Source: Erinaceus europaeus
Taxonomy: Eukaryota; Chordata; Mammalia; Eulipotyphla; Erinaceidae
Reading direction: 5' to 3'
Length of the DNA stretch: 64,000 nt
Assembly: GCF_950295315.1 (NCBI RefSeq)
Contig: NC_080175.1
Span: forward strand, 62,600,487-62,664,486
Below, piece after piece: positions 1-11,628 of this stretch. Each line of letters starts with the position of its first letter. Position 1 is the first letter of the stretch. The translations under genes were made by a program, and so were the position numbers. The notes under the pieces are model-generated. The model had not been told where the DNA came from. It worked only from the letters and a program-made list of their open reading frames with translations, and made no database searches.

Positions 1-236
1 CTTGTGAAGAATTTTAGAATTTTTAGGGTCTATGTTGACTTTGTATATTTTTGTAGGTAAAAATTATCATTTTAATAATAATCTTTTAATTTCATGAGTA
101 TGCAGTATCTTTCCATTTCCTGCATTTCACTTGATTTCTTTCACTAACATTTTATAGTATTTACGGTAGTTGTAAACATGAGTGTATTATTAATTTTACT
201 CCATCTATCATTTTTTAAAAAAATAATAGATGCATG

Positions 237-420
237 CAAGTTGGAGGATATACCATAATGGTTATATGGTTATGCAAAAAGACTTTAATGTCCAAGACTA
301 TAAAATCCCAGTTTCAATCCCCAGGACCTGGGGCAAATAAAGTCTTTTTTAAAATTAGTTGCTCACAGTGTTCCAGGTATTTTAATAAATTAAGACTTTT
401 TTTTCTCAGCACAAATTAGA
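237..420 (+). repeat. SINE-like segment, source copy of a local duplication
   Basis: The first part (about 237-345) resembles the second hedgehog SINE family here ('CATAATGGTTATGCAAAAAG' head, then a CAATCCCCAGGACC box). From 293 to about 417 the sequence is repeated, at roughly 85-90% identity by eye, at 1077-1204, including the non-SINE part 'TGCTCACAGTGTTCCAGGTA'. Confidence 0.55.
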
Positions 421-699
421 TTCTAATTTTAGATATGGCCATGTAAATACATAATTACTACCCCTATGTGGTAAATTAGGAAGAATGGTATGCCCAAGAA
501 ACTGTGGAATTAAAGAAAGAGAAATGAATAAATCTAATTCTGGAACACCAAAGAAAAAGTAAGGAATAGTCTTGGTGTGATAAAGAGGAATGTCTGCATT
601 ATACAAAGTCTGAGGAGATTTATCATGTTTCAAATTCAGCCCACTGAATACAGCAGTACATTGAGAATGATGTATGAACATAGGTATATAGGTCTCTTT

Positions 700-860
700 G
701 GACAAGTGTCTTTCATTTATAGGTAGGTTTTCTCAGATGGAAAGAGGAGAGACAGGAGACATAGAGGGAAAAGATAGACACCATAGCACTGATGTTTCCT
801 CAGATGTGATGGGAGTCAGACTCAAACATTGCAAAGTAGGCATTTGCAATATGCTAACTG
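700..860 (-). repeat. Degraded antisense SINE
   Basis: The purine-rich GAGAGACAGGAGACATAGAG core followed by 'GACACCATAGCACTGATGTTTCC'-like sequence matches the reverse complement of the CT-rich middle of local SINEs. Ends are unclear. Confidence 0.45.
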
Positions 861-954
861 GTTTCACTTTTTCTGACAGTGAATGGCAGCGTATGATGAT
901 ATGCAGTGTCAGAATTGTATTCTGTAATACTAGTTAGAAAAGAAAGAAAAGCAA

Positions 955-1245
955 GAGGGTTGGGCAGTAGCCCAGCGGTTTAAGCACACATGGCGCAAAG
1001 CGCAAGGACTGGAGGAAGGATCCAGGTTCGAGCCCCCGGCTCCCCACCTGCAGGGGGGTTGGGGGGTCAACTCACAAGACTATAAATCCAGCTTAAATCC
1101 CCAGGACCTGGGGCAAATAAAGTCTTTTTAAAAATTACATGCTCACGGTGTTCCAGGTAGTTTAATAAATTGAGACATTATTTTTTTCTCAGCACAAATT
1201 ACAAATTAGTGTTGGGGCAGTGAAGCAGGTCAAAAAAAAAAAAAG
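955..1245 (+). repeat. SINE with 125-bp foreign segment inside
   Basis: The 5' half (955-1075) is the ~280-bp SINE family with its polymerase III B box GGTTCGAGCC. At the point where the family normally reads CACAAG-GGTGAAGCAGG, 1077-1204 is replaced by a copy of 293-417. SINE sequence (GCAGTGAAGCAGGTC) then resumes before a poly-A. Confidence 0.7.
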
Positions 1246-1248
1246 AAG

Positions 1249-1280
<32 letters not shown>

Positions 1281-1342
1281 GAGAAGGAAGGAAGGAAGGA
1301 AGGAAGGAAGGAAGGAAGGAAGGAAAGAAAGGAAAAGAAAGA
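1233..1342 (+). repeat. A-rich tail with (GA)n and (GGAA)n microsatellite
   Basis: Purine-only tract growing out of the SINE tail: poly-A, then GAAA, GA and about ten GGAA units. Confidence 0.9.
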
Positions 1343-2157
1343 AAAGCAAACTGTTCTGGTTGAACTCCTGTTTTGAATCGGATTTGCTATTCTTTTAAGT
1401 ATAGGCAGTCATTAATCTGCAGAAAAAATTATTTTCTTTGTACCCAGAGACTTAAGAGTTAGATCAGGAGCAGACATTCTCCCTTAATTTAATTTATTGC
1501 TGGATAGTATTTGTAGTGATTCAAAATTCTACATTATGGTCTGTGATAGTTTCATCAAGGCAGCTAATAACTTACATGTCTAAGTGGTGTCTGTTGAAAT
1601 AAACTTGGATTTCACTGGCACTTAGTGATATTTTAGTTTTAATTAAATTTTACACTCAAAATAAGGAATGAGTGAGCTGTTCCTGGTCTGGTCTTATAAC
1701 AGACTGCAGGTCTATCATGGAAGCATAGGTGATTTTACTTATCACTCAAACAACATTCCCTAACCTAACTGGCATTAAATGATGTTTCCTAATTTTATTT
1801 TCACTAAGTTCTATAAGAAAAAGATGTTGCTATTACTGCTAAATGTGCAGCAGACATATCTATAACTTTCTTTTTTATAAGTGTTAGTCATGTGCTAGTA
1901 TATATTTTTTTTACAAATAAACTAATACATCCCAGCACTGAAGCTGCCTCTGTTGTGGCAGCACCTTCTGTTTGGTACCAGAGTTGAAATACAGCCACGA
2001 ATATTGCAAACTAAACTTTGTCCCTAAAAGTTCTCAAAAAGAGGCCAGGGTATTAGTATATAGATCTGGGTATTAAACTTGGAGTGCCCATGCAAGTCTA
2101 GTGCTCTGCCACCTAAGACCTCCCTACTGTAGTATAGTCTTAAAAACCTGTGAGAGA

Positions 2158-2442
2158 GGAGTCGGGCGGTAGCACAGCGGGTTAAGCTCAGGTGGCACAA
2201 AGCTAAAGGACCAGTGTTAGGATCCCAGTTTGAGCCCCCAGCTCCCCACCTGCAGGGGAGTCACTTCACAAAGTGGTGAAGCAGGTCTGCAGGTGTCTGT
2301 CTTTCTCTCCCCCTCTCTGTCTTCACCTCCTCTCTCCACTTTTATCTGTCCTATCCAACAATGACATCAATAACAACAACAATAATAGTTACAACAATAA
2401 AACAATAAGGGCAATAAAAGGGAATAAATAAAAAATTTTTTT
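2158..2442 (+). repeat. ERI-type SINE, full length
   Basis: tRNA-derived head GGGCGGTAGCACAGCGGGTT (A-box-like), B-box-like region, CT-rich middle and AACAACAATAA / GGGCAATAAAAGGGAATAAA tail. This is a useful reference copy of the main family in the window. Confidence 0.85.
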
Positions 2443-2448
2443 AAATGT

Positions 2449-2675
2449 TAGTGAATTGATAGTGGTTTACAAGATCAGAAGATTAGAGTGCACATGTTAT
2501 CATGTGCAAGAACCCAGGTTCAAACCCCTGGCCTTTACCTGCAGGGGAAAAACTTCACAAGTGGTGAAGCAGGGTTGCAGATAACTCTATCCCGTCTTTT
2601 TATCTCCCTCTCCCCTCTTGATTTTTGTCTCTATCCAATAAATAAATAAAATAATGTTTAAATAAATATTAATTG
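2449..2675 (+). repeat. Older, shorter SINE subfamily
   Basis: Shares the CCTGCAGGGG...TTCACAAGTGGTGAAGCAGG block with the main family but ends in CTCTATCCAATAAATAAATA instead of the CAACAATAA tail. Confidence 0.7.
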
Positions 2676-3355
2676 GGTATATTTCCTAACCTTACCTACC
2701 ACCAAAGTTCTGTACTCCCCTCCCACCCTTCTATAATCATCATGAAATCTTAATAATAATTTGGGTAATTTTTTTTTTTTTTTGCAAAATGATCTCCTTA
2801 CATGATTCACCAAGCCTAATCACTTCCAGTTCCACCCACTTTGTCTGGTAGGATACAATATTGTCTTCTGTTAAACATTTAAAATTTTTTAAGTTATCTT
2901 CATGTGTTTGATAGAGACAGCCAGAAATGTGCCCAGTCACCAAAATTGCCGTGGAAAACACGGTCTTGATTAATGAGTGAAATAGTACTTCAGACTGAAT
3001 GAAAAATTAACCAAGTAATATATACTTAGCTAATTAACTTAAACTCAATTTCAATTTATTGCATGACAAATAGTTATTTATTATACCCATCAGCAAATCC
3101 ATGTAAATATTCCAGAAGAGTACTGGAATTTGAAAGTGCTTAATCCTTTCAAGTTTTGTCTTCTCTACATATTCTTGCTTAAAAGTATGTATACTCCAAA
3201 ATCAAAATGGGTAATTATTTAACTAATAAGTTTCAGAAGTTGCTGAGACTTTCTGATATCCTAAAACTACGTTTGAGGTAATTCAATCAGTTCAAAATTG
3301 TATATTTTTAATATTGAAGATGTGAACCTACTGTATAATGAGCTTTTTATAAGCA

Positions 3356-3662
3356 TCTATTACACTTTATTTCTTTATCTATTCCCTTTTATTGTCCTTG
3401 TTGTTTTATTATTGTAGTTAATGTTGTTGTTGTTATTGATGTTGTCATTGTTGGATAGGACAGAGAGAAATGGAGAGAGAAGGGGAAGACAGAGGAGGAG
3501 AGAAAAGATAGACACCTGCAGACCTGCTTCACAGCCTGTGAAGCGACTCCCCTGCAGTTGGGGAGCCGGGGGCTCAACCAGGATCCTTATGCTGGTCCTT
3601 GCGCTTAGTGCCACCTCTGCTTAACCCACTGTGCTACCACCTGACTCCCTCTATTACACTTT
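3356..3662 (-). repeat. ERI-type SINE, antisense, with 13-bp TSD
   Basis: The element at 3369-3649 is flanked by perfect direct repeats TCTATTACACTTT (3356-3368 and 3650-3662). The TSD shows insertion by the L1 machinery. Confidence 0.9.
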
Positions 3663-3954
3663 CATGAACTTATATATTATCAGTTTAGGATAAAAATGAG
3701 ATTCATGTATCTTTGACTTCTAAGATTTTGACTTTCTTCAATAAAAGAAGTGAATCTGATAATATACAAGTGTTTTCACTGTTTTAGTGACAGCAAAGAC
3801 GTGGCTACTAACCAAGGACATTTGTTTATTCATACCACAGATGCATCTAACAAAGAATAAATTGCAAAGTTGTTGATGTTTTAGCATTTGCTCAAAGCGA
3901 CAATGTAGTGAGCCATATATAGAGGTGAGAAAGGGAGATGGTAGCAAGAATAGT

Positions 3955-4389
3955 TAAAAGGGTGGTAATTCTTACTATCTAGTAATACCATGCTTTGACA
4001 TTTACTTAAAGGACACTTACACACTAATTTGAAGGGACACTTGCATCCCTATGTTAATAGATGCATTATTCACAATACCCAAAGAGTGTAAGCAGTTTAA
4101 ATGTCCATCAACAGATGACTGGCTAAAGAAATCATGACCTATATATTCCTGGAAATACTACTCTTTGATCAAAAAAAGATGATGTTGTATCCTTTGGGGC
4201 AAGATGCTTGGAACAGGCCAGAGTTGGTGATTATGGGTGGTTTCCCTCATACAGAGAGTCTAGAGATCTGATATATCTGAACTTGGAAAAAAATTATAGA
4301 AACAAATAAGCTGTTTCTAAGACTTGTGAAAACTCAGAGGGTGGAGATAGAGAATTTTGGTGGTGGATGTGGTGCGGGACTGTACATGT
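3955..4389 (+). repeat. Ancient L1 ORF2 3' region, sense
   Basis: Contains the typical L1 'ATGTCCATCAACAGATGACT' block and the downstream region leading to the 3' UTR, heavily mutated. It was later split by the antisense L1 beginning at 4405. Confidence 0.7.
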
Positions 4390-6455
4390 TAATCTTACAA
4401 TCTTTTTTTTTTATTTCTTTATTGGGGAATTAATGTTTTACATTTGACAGTAAATACAATAGTTTGTACATGCATAACATTTCCCAGTTTTCCATATAGC
4501 AATACAACCCCCACTAGGTCCTCTGTGATCCTTCTTGGCTCTGTATTCTCCGCACCCACCCACCCTAGAGTCTTTTACTTTGGTGTAATACTCCAATTCC
4601 ATTTCAGGTTCGACTTGTGTTTTCTTTTCTGGTCTTGTTTTTCAACTTCTGCCTGAGAGTGAGATCATCCCATTTTCATCCTTCTGTTTCTCACTTATTT
4701 CACTTAACATGAACTATTCAAGGTCCATCCAAGATTGAAAACAGTGAAGTCACCATTTTTTATAGCTGAGTAGTATTCCATTGCATGCATATATATACCA
4801 CAACTTGCTCAGCCATTCATCTGTTGTTGGACACCTGGTTTGCTTCCAGGTTTTGGCTATTACAGTTGTACTGCCAAGAACATATGTGTACACAGATCTT
4901 TTTGGATGGGTGTGTTGGGTTCCTTAGGATATGTCCCCAGGAGAAGAATTGCAGGATCATAGGGTAGGTCCATTTCTAGCCTTCTGAGAGTTCTCCAGAC
5001 TGTTCTCCACAGAGGTTGGACCAATTTACATTCCCACCAGCACTGTATGAAGGTTCCTTTGACCACACAACCTCTCCAGCATTTCCTGCTGTTACCTTTT
5101 CTGATCTATGACATTCTCACAGGAGTGAAGTAATATTTCATTGTTGTCTTTATTTGCATTTCTCTGAAAGTCAGGGACTTGAAGCATTTTTTCATGTGTT
5201 TCTTGGCTTTTTGGATCTCTTTTGTGGTGAATATTCTGTCCATGTCCTCCCCCCATTTTTGGATGGGATTATTTGTTTTCTTGTTGTTGAGTTTGGCAAG
5301 TTCTTTATATATTTTGGTTATTACACTTTTGTCTGATGTATGGCATGTAAGGATCGTCTCCCATTCTGTGAAGGGTCTCTTGGTTTGGGTAGTGGTTTCT
5401 TTTGCTGTGAAGAAACTTTTTAGTTTGATGTAGTCCCATAGGTTTTTGCTTGCCTTAGTCTTCTTTGTAACTGGATTTGTTTCACTGAAGATGTCTTTAA
5501 AATTTATACAGAAAAGAGTTCTGCCAATATTTTCCTCTAAGTATCTGATAGTTTCTGATCTAACATCCAAGTGCTTGATCCACTTGGAATTTACTTTTGT
5601 ACTTGATGAAATATAGTGGTTCAGTTTCATTCTTCTGTGTGTTTCCACCCATTTTTTTTTCCAACACCATTTGTTGAGGAGACCCTGCTTTGCCCATTTA
5701 ATAGTCTGGGCACCTTTGTCAAAGATTAGGTGTGGGGACTTACTTCTGGGCCCTCAATTCTATTCCACTGGTCAATGTGTCTATTCTTGTTCCAATACCA
5801 AGCAGTTTTAATGACAATGGCCCTATAATACAATTTGAGATCTGGGAGTGTGATGCTTCTGGTTCTGTTCTTCTCAAGATTCGTTTGGCAATTCTAGGTC
5901 TTTTCTGGTTCCAGATAAACATTTGTAGCATTTGTTCTATTCTCCTAAAAATGTGGTCAGTATCTTGATGGGAATAGCATTAAATTTATATATGTATCTG
6001 GGTAGTATATTCATTTTGATGATGTTAAGTCTTCCAACCCATGAGCATGGAATATCTTTCCTCTTCTTTGTGACTTTTCAATTTTCTTGAGTAGTGGCTC
6101 ATAGTTTTCAGTATACAAGTCTTTCACTTCTTTGGTTAGGTTTACTCCTATATATTTTATTGTTTTTGTTGCTATAGTAAAAGGAGTTGATTTCTGGGTT
6201 TCAACTTCTAACTTAGTGTTTGCATAGAGGAATGCCACTGACTTTTGAATGTTAATTTTGTAGCCTGACACCTTACTGTATTGCCTGATGATTTCCAAAA
6301 GATAATTGCTGGATTCCTTAGGTTTTTCTGTGTATATTATCATGCCATCTGCAAATAGGGAGAGTTTGACTTCTTCTCTTCCATTCTGTTTGCCTTTAAT
6401 TCCTTGCTCCTGCCTGATTGTTATGGCAAGAACTTCCAACTAATCTTACAATCTT
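4390..6455 (-). mobile_element. 5'-truncated L1 with perfect 15-bp TSD
   Basis: The body (4405-6440) is antisense. Poly-T at 4405 marks the poly-A tail. The minus strand then carries a 3' UTR and the C-terminal part of ORF2, including the Cys-rich segment with CKLVQPLW and reverse-transcriptase sequence near 6011-6439, broken by stops. One RT fragment reads FADGM where functional copies read FADD. The direct repeats TAATCTTACAATCTT at 4390-4404 and 6441-6455 are identical, so this is a clean retrotransposition event. Its 3' UTR is unrelated to that of the full-length L1 at 23.6-31.5 kb. Confidence 0.92.
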
Positions 6456-7639
6456 GTAAACTACTATTAATCACAAATGAAATAATGAAAAAAAGGTGTT
6501 GTTTAATTGCAGTTGTTTATAACTGCATAAACAATGAGGAGGAGTAATTGAAAACACATGTGAAAAGGTATATTTTCTTTCAATTAAAACTGCGTAATAA
6601 GTACACAGAGAAAACTAATGTACTTTTTACATTTTTGAGTGGGCAGGAGAAAGTAAGCAATTTGTAGCAGCCTTAGAAATACTTCCATGTGAAGAGCTCA
6701 AAGTAGAAAAAAAAAACAAAAAACAAGCCTCCAATGTGTCATTATCTCAGCTTAAAATAAGCATCTTTAATTAATGTAATTTATGTGTGTTTAGATTAAG
6801 AAAACTGTTGGGAATTAAAGAGGATGCACACAGATTATATTTTGTAGGTGATTCAACTAAAACTTCATAGGTAGTAAAAATTCAGTGGCAAAAAGTGAAC
6901 AGTGTTTTGATGGAAGAGTAAAAAGTTTCCACAAAGTAAGTTTAATGTTCCAGTTAAGGGTTGGAAATTGAAGGATTAGATTTTTTGAAAGCACAGTCTG
7001 ACCAGTTAAAGAGAAACAGAAATTGATTCTATGAAATAGAGTGGTGTCTTAAAAGAGAAAGTAAAAGTAGGTGTAAAATGAAATAAGAAACAGGTTCTCT
7101 TATTTTTAAACATTGTAACCTCTAAAACTATATATAGTTTCCCAAATTTATAAATCACTGACCACATACTCAGAATTATGGACCCCCTGGATACCTCCCA
7201 CTCTTTAGGATTGTTTTATAGAGGAATTTTCAGTTTTCTTGACTTTGGCAATTTAATGCTGTGGACTTTCATTACACTTTAACTCAATTCATTCCTTGGG
7301 TTACCTTTCATCAAATTGGAAAAATCTCTGAATTTTTACTTGAATTGGTATCGCTAATAATGTTTATACTCATGCTTTGTTCTATTTTTCTTCTTAGTTT
7401 CTCAATTTTTGTGCTTTTCTTATCCTACTTCTCTCTTAAATATTTGATTTAAATAAACAATTCTGGAACCCCTCCAATGCACCTAGCACTCTGAATATCT
7501 AGGAATATGAATGAAAAGTTGGCATGAGATTGATAGCAGAGGAAATAACTATGTAACTAACCTCAACTTTCCCAGAAGTCTACTGCCCGAGAGGGAATAT
7601 ATCACGTGATTATGGCATGTATTTCAGTTACTTTAAAGT

Positions 7640-7865
7640 TTAAATAGCCACAGAGATAGCTCACCAGTTCAGATGTCTGCTTTGCCATAAACACTGTTCA
7701 CATTTGCATTATGGCAACACATGGTAGGTGTTGTGACAGTTGGAGAATCTTCAGCGCTACGGTGTCTTCCTCTACCCAAGTGCCATCTTTCTCTGTGAGT
7801 GAAGAAAGTACCCCTAAACCTTGAAATTGCACAAATGGAGGGCCCTGTTCCCACCAGAAAAAAGG
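7640..7865 (+). repeat. Degraded SINE-like sequence
   Basis: 'AGATAGCTCACCAGTTCAGA' followed by TGCTTTGCCATA resembles a tRNA-derived SINE variant of the same lineage. Low identity. Confidence 0.35.
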
Positions 7866-7984
7866 GGGAAAAAATCAAACAGTATTATTTACCTATCTTT
7901 TTTTATATATCTTTCTTCCTTTCTTGTGGGTTTCAGTCTACATTTCATTTATTAATAGATCATTGTCATGGTAAATTCCATTTT

Positions 7985-8270
7985 TTAGTATTTATCTATT
8001 TAGTCACCAAGGTGATCTGTGGTGCTCAGTACCTAAACGACTACACCACTCCTGGCAGCCATGCTTAATTCTTTCCTTTAGATAGAGTTAGAGAAGTGGA
8101 GAGAGTAGAGGAAATTAGAGAGAAGAACAACTATAACGCTGATCCACCATTTATGAAGTTTCCCCACAGCAGATGCTCCCATGTAATGACCCAGGGCTCA
8201 AATCTGGGTCCTGATACATGGTAACATGTGTACTGTATTCAGTGATCACCTGTCACTCCCCTGCCCCGAT
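7985..8270 (-). repeat. Antisense SINE, old
   Basis: Reads as the reverse complement of a SINE with the 'CACTCCTGGCAGCCATG' block, the GATAGAG purine tract and a 3' 'GGTGATCACTGAATACAG'-like head. Confidence 0.5.
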
Positions 8271-8449
8271 TTCAAATTTTGGTATTTACCTGGTATCTTC
8301 CTCCTCTTGGTTGCTTCACTTTGCTCTGGCTCAGTGAATTCACCATGCATTTTTTTAATGTCAGAAAGAGAGTTTCGGTTAAAAAAAGAGCCGAGTTAAA
8401 AAAAAAAAAATTCATGAACAACATATTCTGAAGATAAAGTACTTTGGCA

Positions 8450-8451
<2 letters not shown>

Positions 8452-8481
<30 letters not shown>

Positions 8482-8482
8482 T
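8452..8482. repeat. (TA)n microsatellite
   Basis: Alternating TA over about 30 bp with one TG interruption; a similar short tract is at 9008-9044. Confidence 0.9.
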
Positions 8483-9344
8483 TGCTATGAACCCTGTATG
8501 TGACACTGTTTTTTTAGTTTAATTTCTCACCTTGGGATTGACGAAAGAATCCAAGTTTAAACTTAAAATCCCAAACTTAACATTTGGTAGAACCATGGAT
8601 AATCTATTTAAGGAGAAATATTTTTTTTGCTATACAGGAGAAGGAAATTTTGTCTTCACCTTTTTGTCAGTGCGCTAGCTTTTTCTATATACTGAGCTTA
8701 CACAAAGGAGTGTTTTTTCCTCTAATTGAATGGCATCTAATGTTCTATAACACCTTATCCAAATGCACTGCCATTCTGTTTTTGTTCAATTTGTATTTCA
8801 GTTAATACGGTTCAAAATTTTTAACAATGCTTCTCTGTGTATCCCTTTAGTTTTTGCTGCTTTATTAAAGGAAGTTTAACTGTATATTACTGGAAACAAG
8901 GGGTGGTTGGAAAGGCTTTAGGAAGTGGTTACACTAAGCAGAAAAACATATTAGAAATATAAATTGATTTATTAAAGTTTCATTTTAATTTCATCCTGAA
9001 ATTTTCATATATATGTGTGTGTGGATATATATGTATATATATATTAAATATCTCTTCTGTCTTTTGTCTTTGTCTTAGTTCCTTCACCTAACTAGCTTAT
9101 AAAAGATGAATGACATTCACATTTCCTTTTGTTCTTCATGACTTTACATGTCCTTATGCAAATTCTGTATGCATTCTTTTATAGAAATATTTTAGTATGT
9201 AATCTAACTGCATTTCATTTATATTTTGATTATTATAATAGCAATGTAGGGTTTCTGTTTTCAAACAAGTTTTCAAATTTAAGGGCAGCTTCCTTATGTA
9301 TATTCTAATCTGGTAATTAATACCGGTCTGAGTATGAATAGACT

Positions 9345-9965
9345 CATTTATTTTTTAAGTATATTTATTTATTGAATAGAGACAGCCAGATATCAAAAGG
9401 GAAGGAAGTGATAAGGAGGGAAAGAAACAGAGAGACACTTACAACACTGCTTCACCAATCAAAAAGTTTTCACCATACAGGTGGGGGAGGGGGTTGGGGG
9501 CTTGAACTCACCCTGGGTCCTTGCACATTATTTTTTATTTTTTTATAATTTATTTTTTTAATTTATAATAAAGAAACATTGGCAAAACTATAGGATAAGA
9601 GGGATACAACTCCACACAATTCCAACCACCAGATCTCTGTATCCCATCCCCTGCCCTGATAGCTTTCCTATTCTTTAACCCTCTTGGAGTATGGACCCAA
9701 GGTCATTGTGGGATGCAGAAGGTAGAAGGTCTGGTTTCTGTAATTGCTTTCCTCTGAACATGGGCAGGGAATGTTGCCATGTCGACATGTTGACAGGTCG
9801 ATCCATACTCCCAGCCAACTTCTCTCTTTCCTTAGTAGGGTGGGGCTCTGAGGAATCGGAACTCCAGGACACACTGGTGGGGTCCTCTGTCCAGGGAAGT
9901 CAGGTCGGCATCATGTACTTGCACATTATAACATGTGCTCAACCAAGTGCTCCATCACCAGTCCA
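9345..9965 (-). repeat. Old antisense SINE split by an L1 fragment
   Basis: SINE halves 9345-9531 and 9918-9965 join naturally across TTGCACATTATAACATGTGC, a block found intact in related copies. Confidence 0.75.
9520..9929 (-). mobile_element. L1 3' end fragment nested in a SINE, 12-bp TSD
   Basis: The antisense L1 3' UTR (9532-9917) is bordered by identical CTTGCACATTAT repeats at 9520-9531 and 9918-9929. Only the last ~390 bp of the L1 3' UTR were copied. Confidence 0.88.
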
Positions 9966-10202
9966 CTGAAAAGACTCATTTTCAAGATAAATTTCATTAT
10001 TGCTTGAATAATTTCTGTTTTGGTTGGATTACAAAATAAATAATAATATAGCTGATAAAAAGCTGTTTATATTTTATGAAAACTTTATAGGTAACAAAAG
10101 TTTAAGGGAGCATAGTTGGCATTTCATTTACTTGCTTAGATTTTAATCTCAGAATTCATATTTAAAATTGTAATTAATTATAATTCACATATTTCTTTTC
10201 AG

Positions 10203-10277
10203 CTCTTCTTCAAGTGACAATTTCACTTAGCAAAGTAGAGCTTAGTGTGGGTGAATCTAAATTCTTCACATGCACAG
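10203..10277 (+). CDS. NCAM2: NCAM2 exon 2: start of Ig1
   Basis: NCAM2 is a neuronal cell-surface adhesion protein (five Ig and two fibronectin III domains, membrane or GPI anchored) that binds itself across cells and is prominent in olfactory axons. This 75-nt exon starts with the last two bases of an Ala codon and reads [19 protein letters not shown], then FFTCT, ending with one base of the next codon. The Cys is the first half of the Ig1 disulfide. The [20 protein letters not shown] stretch fits NCAM2 rather than NCAM1. It corresponds to about residues 19-44 of the precursor, immediately after the signal peptide. The acceptor is ttttcAG and the donor is ACAG|GTATGT. Phase 1 on both sides and a length divisible by 3 make it symmetric. 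Confidence 0.95.
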
Positions 10278-10366
10278 GTATGTATTTTTACAACTATTTC
10301 CAGATAATTTGTTTTATGCTTTGCTATTATAGTAGCAAACTCAAGTCTCTAAAAATAATATATTAC

Positions 10367-10520
10367 TGGGCTGGGGAGATTGCATAGTTTTTATGCAAAA
10401 AGACTTTCATACTTCCATCAAATGTCCCAGGTTAAACTCCCAGCATTAGTCAATAAATCAGAATTAAACAGTGTTCTGGTTATAAATAAATAAACAAACA
10501 AATAAGTAAATAAATAATAT
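10367..10520 (+). repeat. SINE of second family (short tRNA-derived)
   Basis: 'GGGGAGATTGCATAGTTTTT' head, TATGCAAAAAGACTTTCAT, a degenerate B box and an AAATAAATAAAC tail. Confidence 0.7.
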
Positions 10521-11437
10521 AACAAGACATGAGAGGTTGTGCCTATGTGTCAAAAAGTGTAGTTTCAACTATGAACCTTTCGATAAGAAAATAATGATAA
10601 AATTAAAAAATAGTGTATTTCATTTGTGTTTACAACAATTGGTTAAGATTTAATAACATAATTTAAATGTAAATCCATAAAACTTATTTCTATTATTTTT
10701 ATTAGTTTTTAACTTTTTCAAGAAATTGAAGCCACTTATTCCCAATAGAACTTACCAATGTGTGCCCATTTAGTAATTCAGACTAAAATTCATCTTATTT
10801 AAATGTCAATATTAATATGGATTTAAGTGGTATAACTGAATTGTATTTGCAAGTATGGAAGTTTTTAGTTAAACTTGACTGAACATTTTACTACTAAGAA
10901 AATCAAATCTATGAAAAGTAGTCTCTAAAAGTAGACAGTTATTTAATCATGAGATCTCATAAAACTTTCTGACAACTAAAATATACTACGATATGCATGA
11001 TATTATATGGGCTTCATTTCAGTTTAATAATGCACAAGTAGAATTCTTAGAGAAGAAATTTAAATAGTTAAGCATTAAATTCTAATTCAACAAATTGTGC
11101 AACTCAGAAATGAGCTAATTCTTCCATTTAAATTCATTTGTATGCATGTAAGCATTCATAACTAAAGTTTTAAAGATCTTTATTTAGATACCAACAGTGT
11201 TTTTTAGAACATTTAAAAATATTTCTGCTAAAGATTATACTTAATTAACTCTGAACAGGATTAAAAGGTACATAATCTTACTCATTATTTTATATGCACA
11301 AGCACATGCATAAAACTCAACTGTATCACAGTTGCTAAATGATAAAATAGTTTAATAATTACCTTGAAGATAAAATTAAATTCCATTTCTTTGGATTTTT
11401 ATGAAATACTGATAAATATCATATTTTATTCTATATA

Positions 11438-11628
11438 TATTACATACTTTTTAAATTTTTATTCATTTATTATTGGATAGAGACAAAGAGAAATTGAGAA
11501 GGGAAGGGGAGACAGTGAGGAAAGGAGTCAGAGAGCTTTCCCCCTGCAGGTGGAGAGCAGGGGCTTGAACCCAGTTCCTTGCTCACTGTAATGTGTGCCA
11601 CTACCTGACCCCCTGTATTACATACTTT
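11438..11628 (-). repeat. Short SINE, antisense, 13-bp TSD
   Basis: The element at 11451-11615 lies between identical TATTACATACTTT repeats (11438-11450, 11616-11628). It contains the CCCCCTGCAGGTGGAGAG and CTTGAACCC blocks of the older SINE subfamily in reverse. Confidence 0.88.

Larger units (their letters stand above)
1..10202 (+). other. NCAM2: NCAM2 intron 1 (3' part)
   Basis: This is the part of the intron upstream of the first visible exon, ending in an AG acceptor at 10201-10202 behind a T-rich tract. Exon 1 with the signal peptide is not in the window. Repeats are listed separately. I recognise nothing in 1342-2157, 2690-3350, 3663-3950, 6456-7640, 8485-9335 or 9966-10200; these are AT-rich, with stop codons in all frames and only short chance ORFs. 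Confidence 0.85.

Noticed and set aside
5106..5648. 180-aa minus-strand ORF as a gene
   Set aside because: L1 ORF2 C-terminal sequence inside the truncated L1 with TSD.
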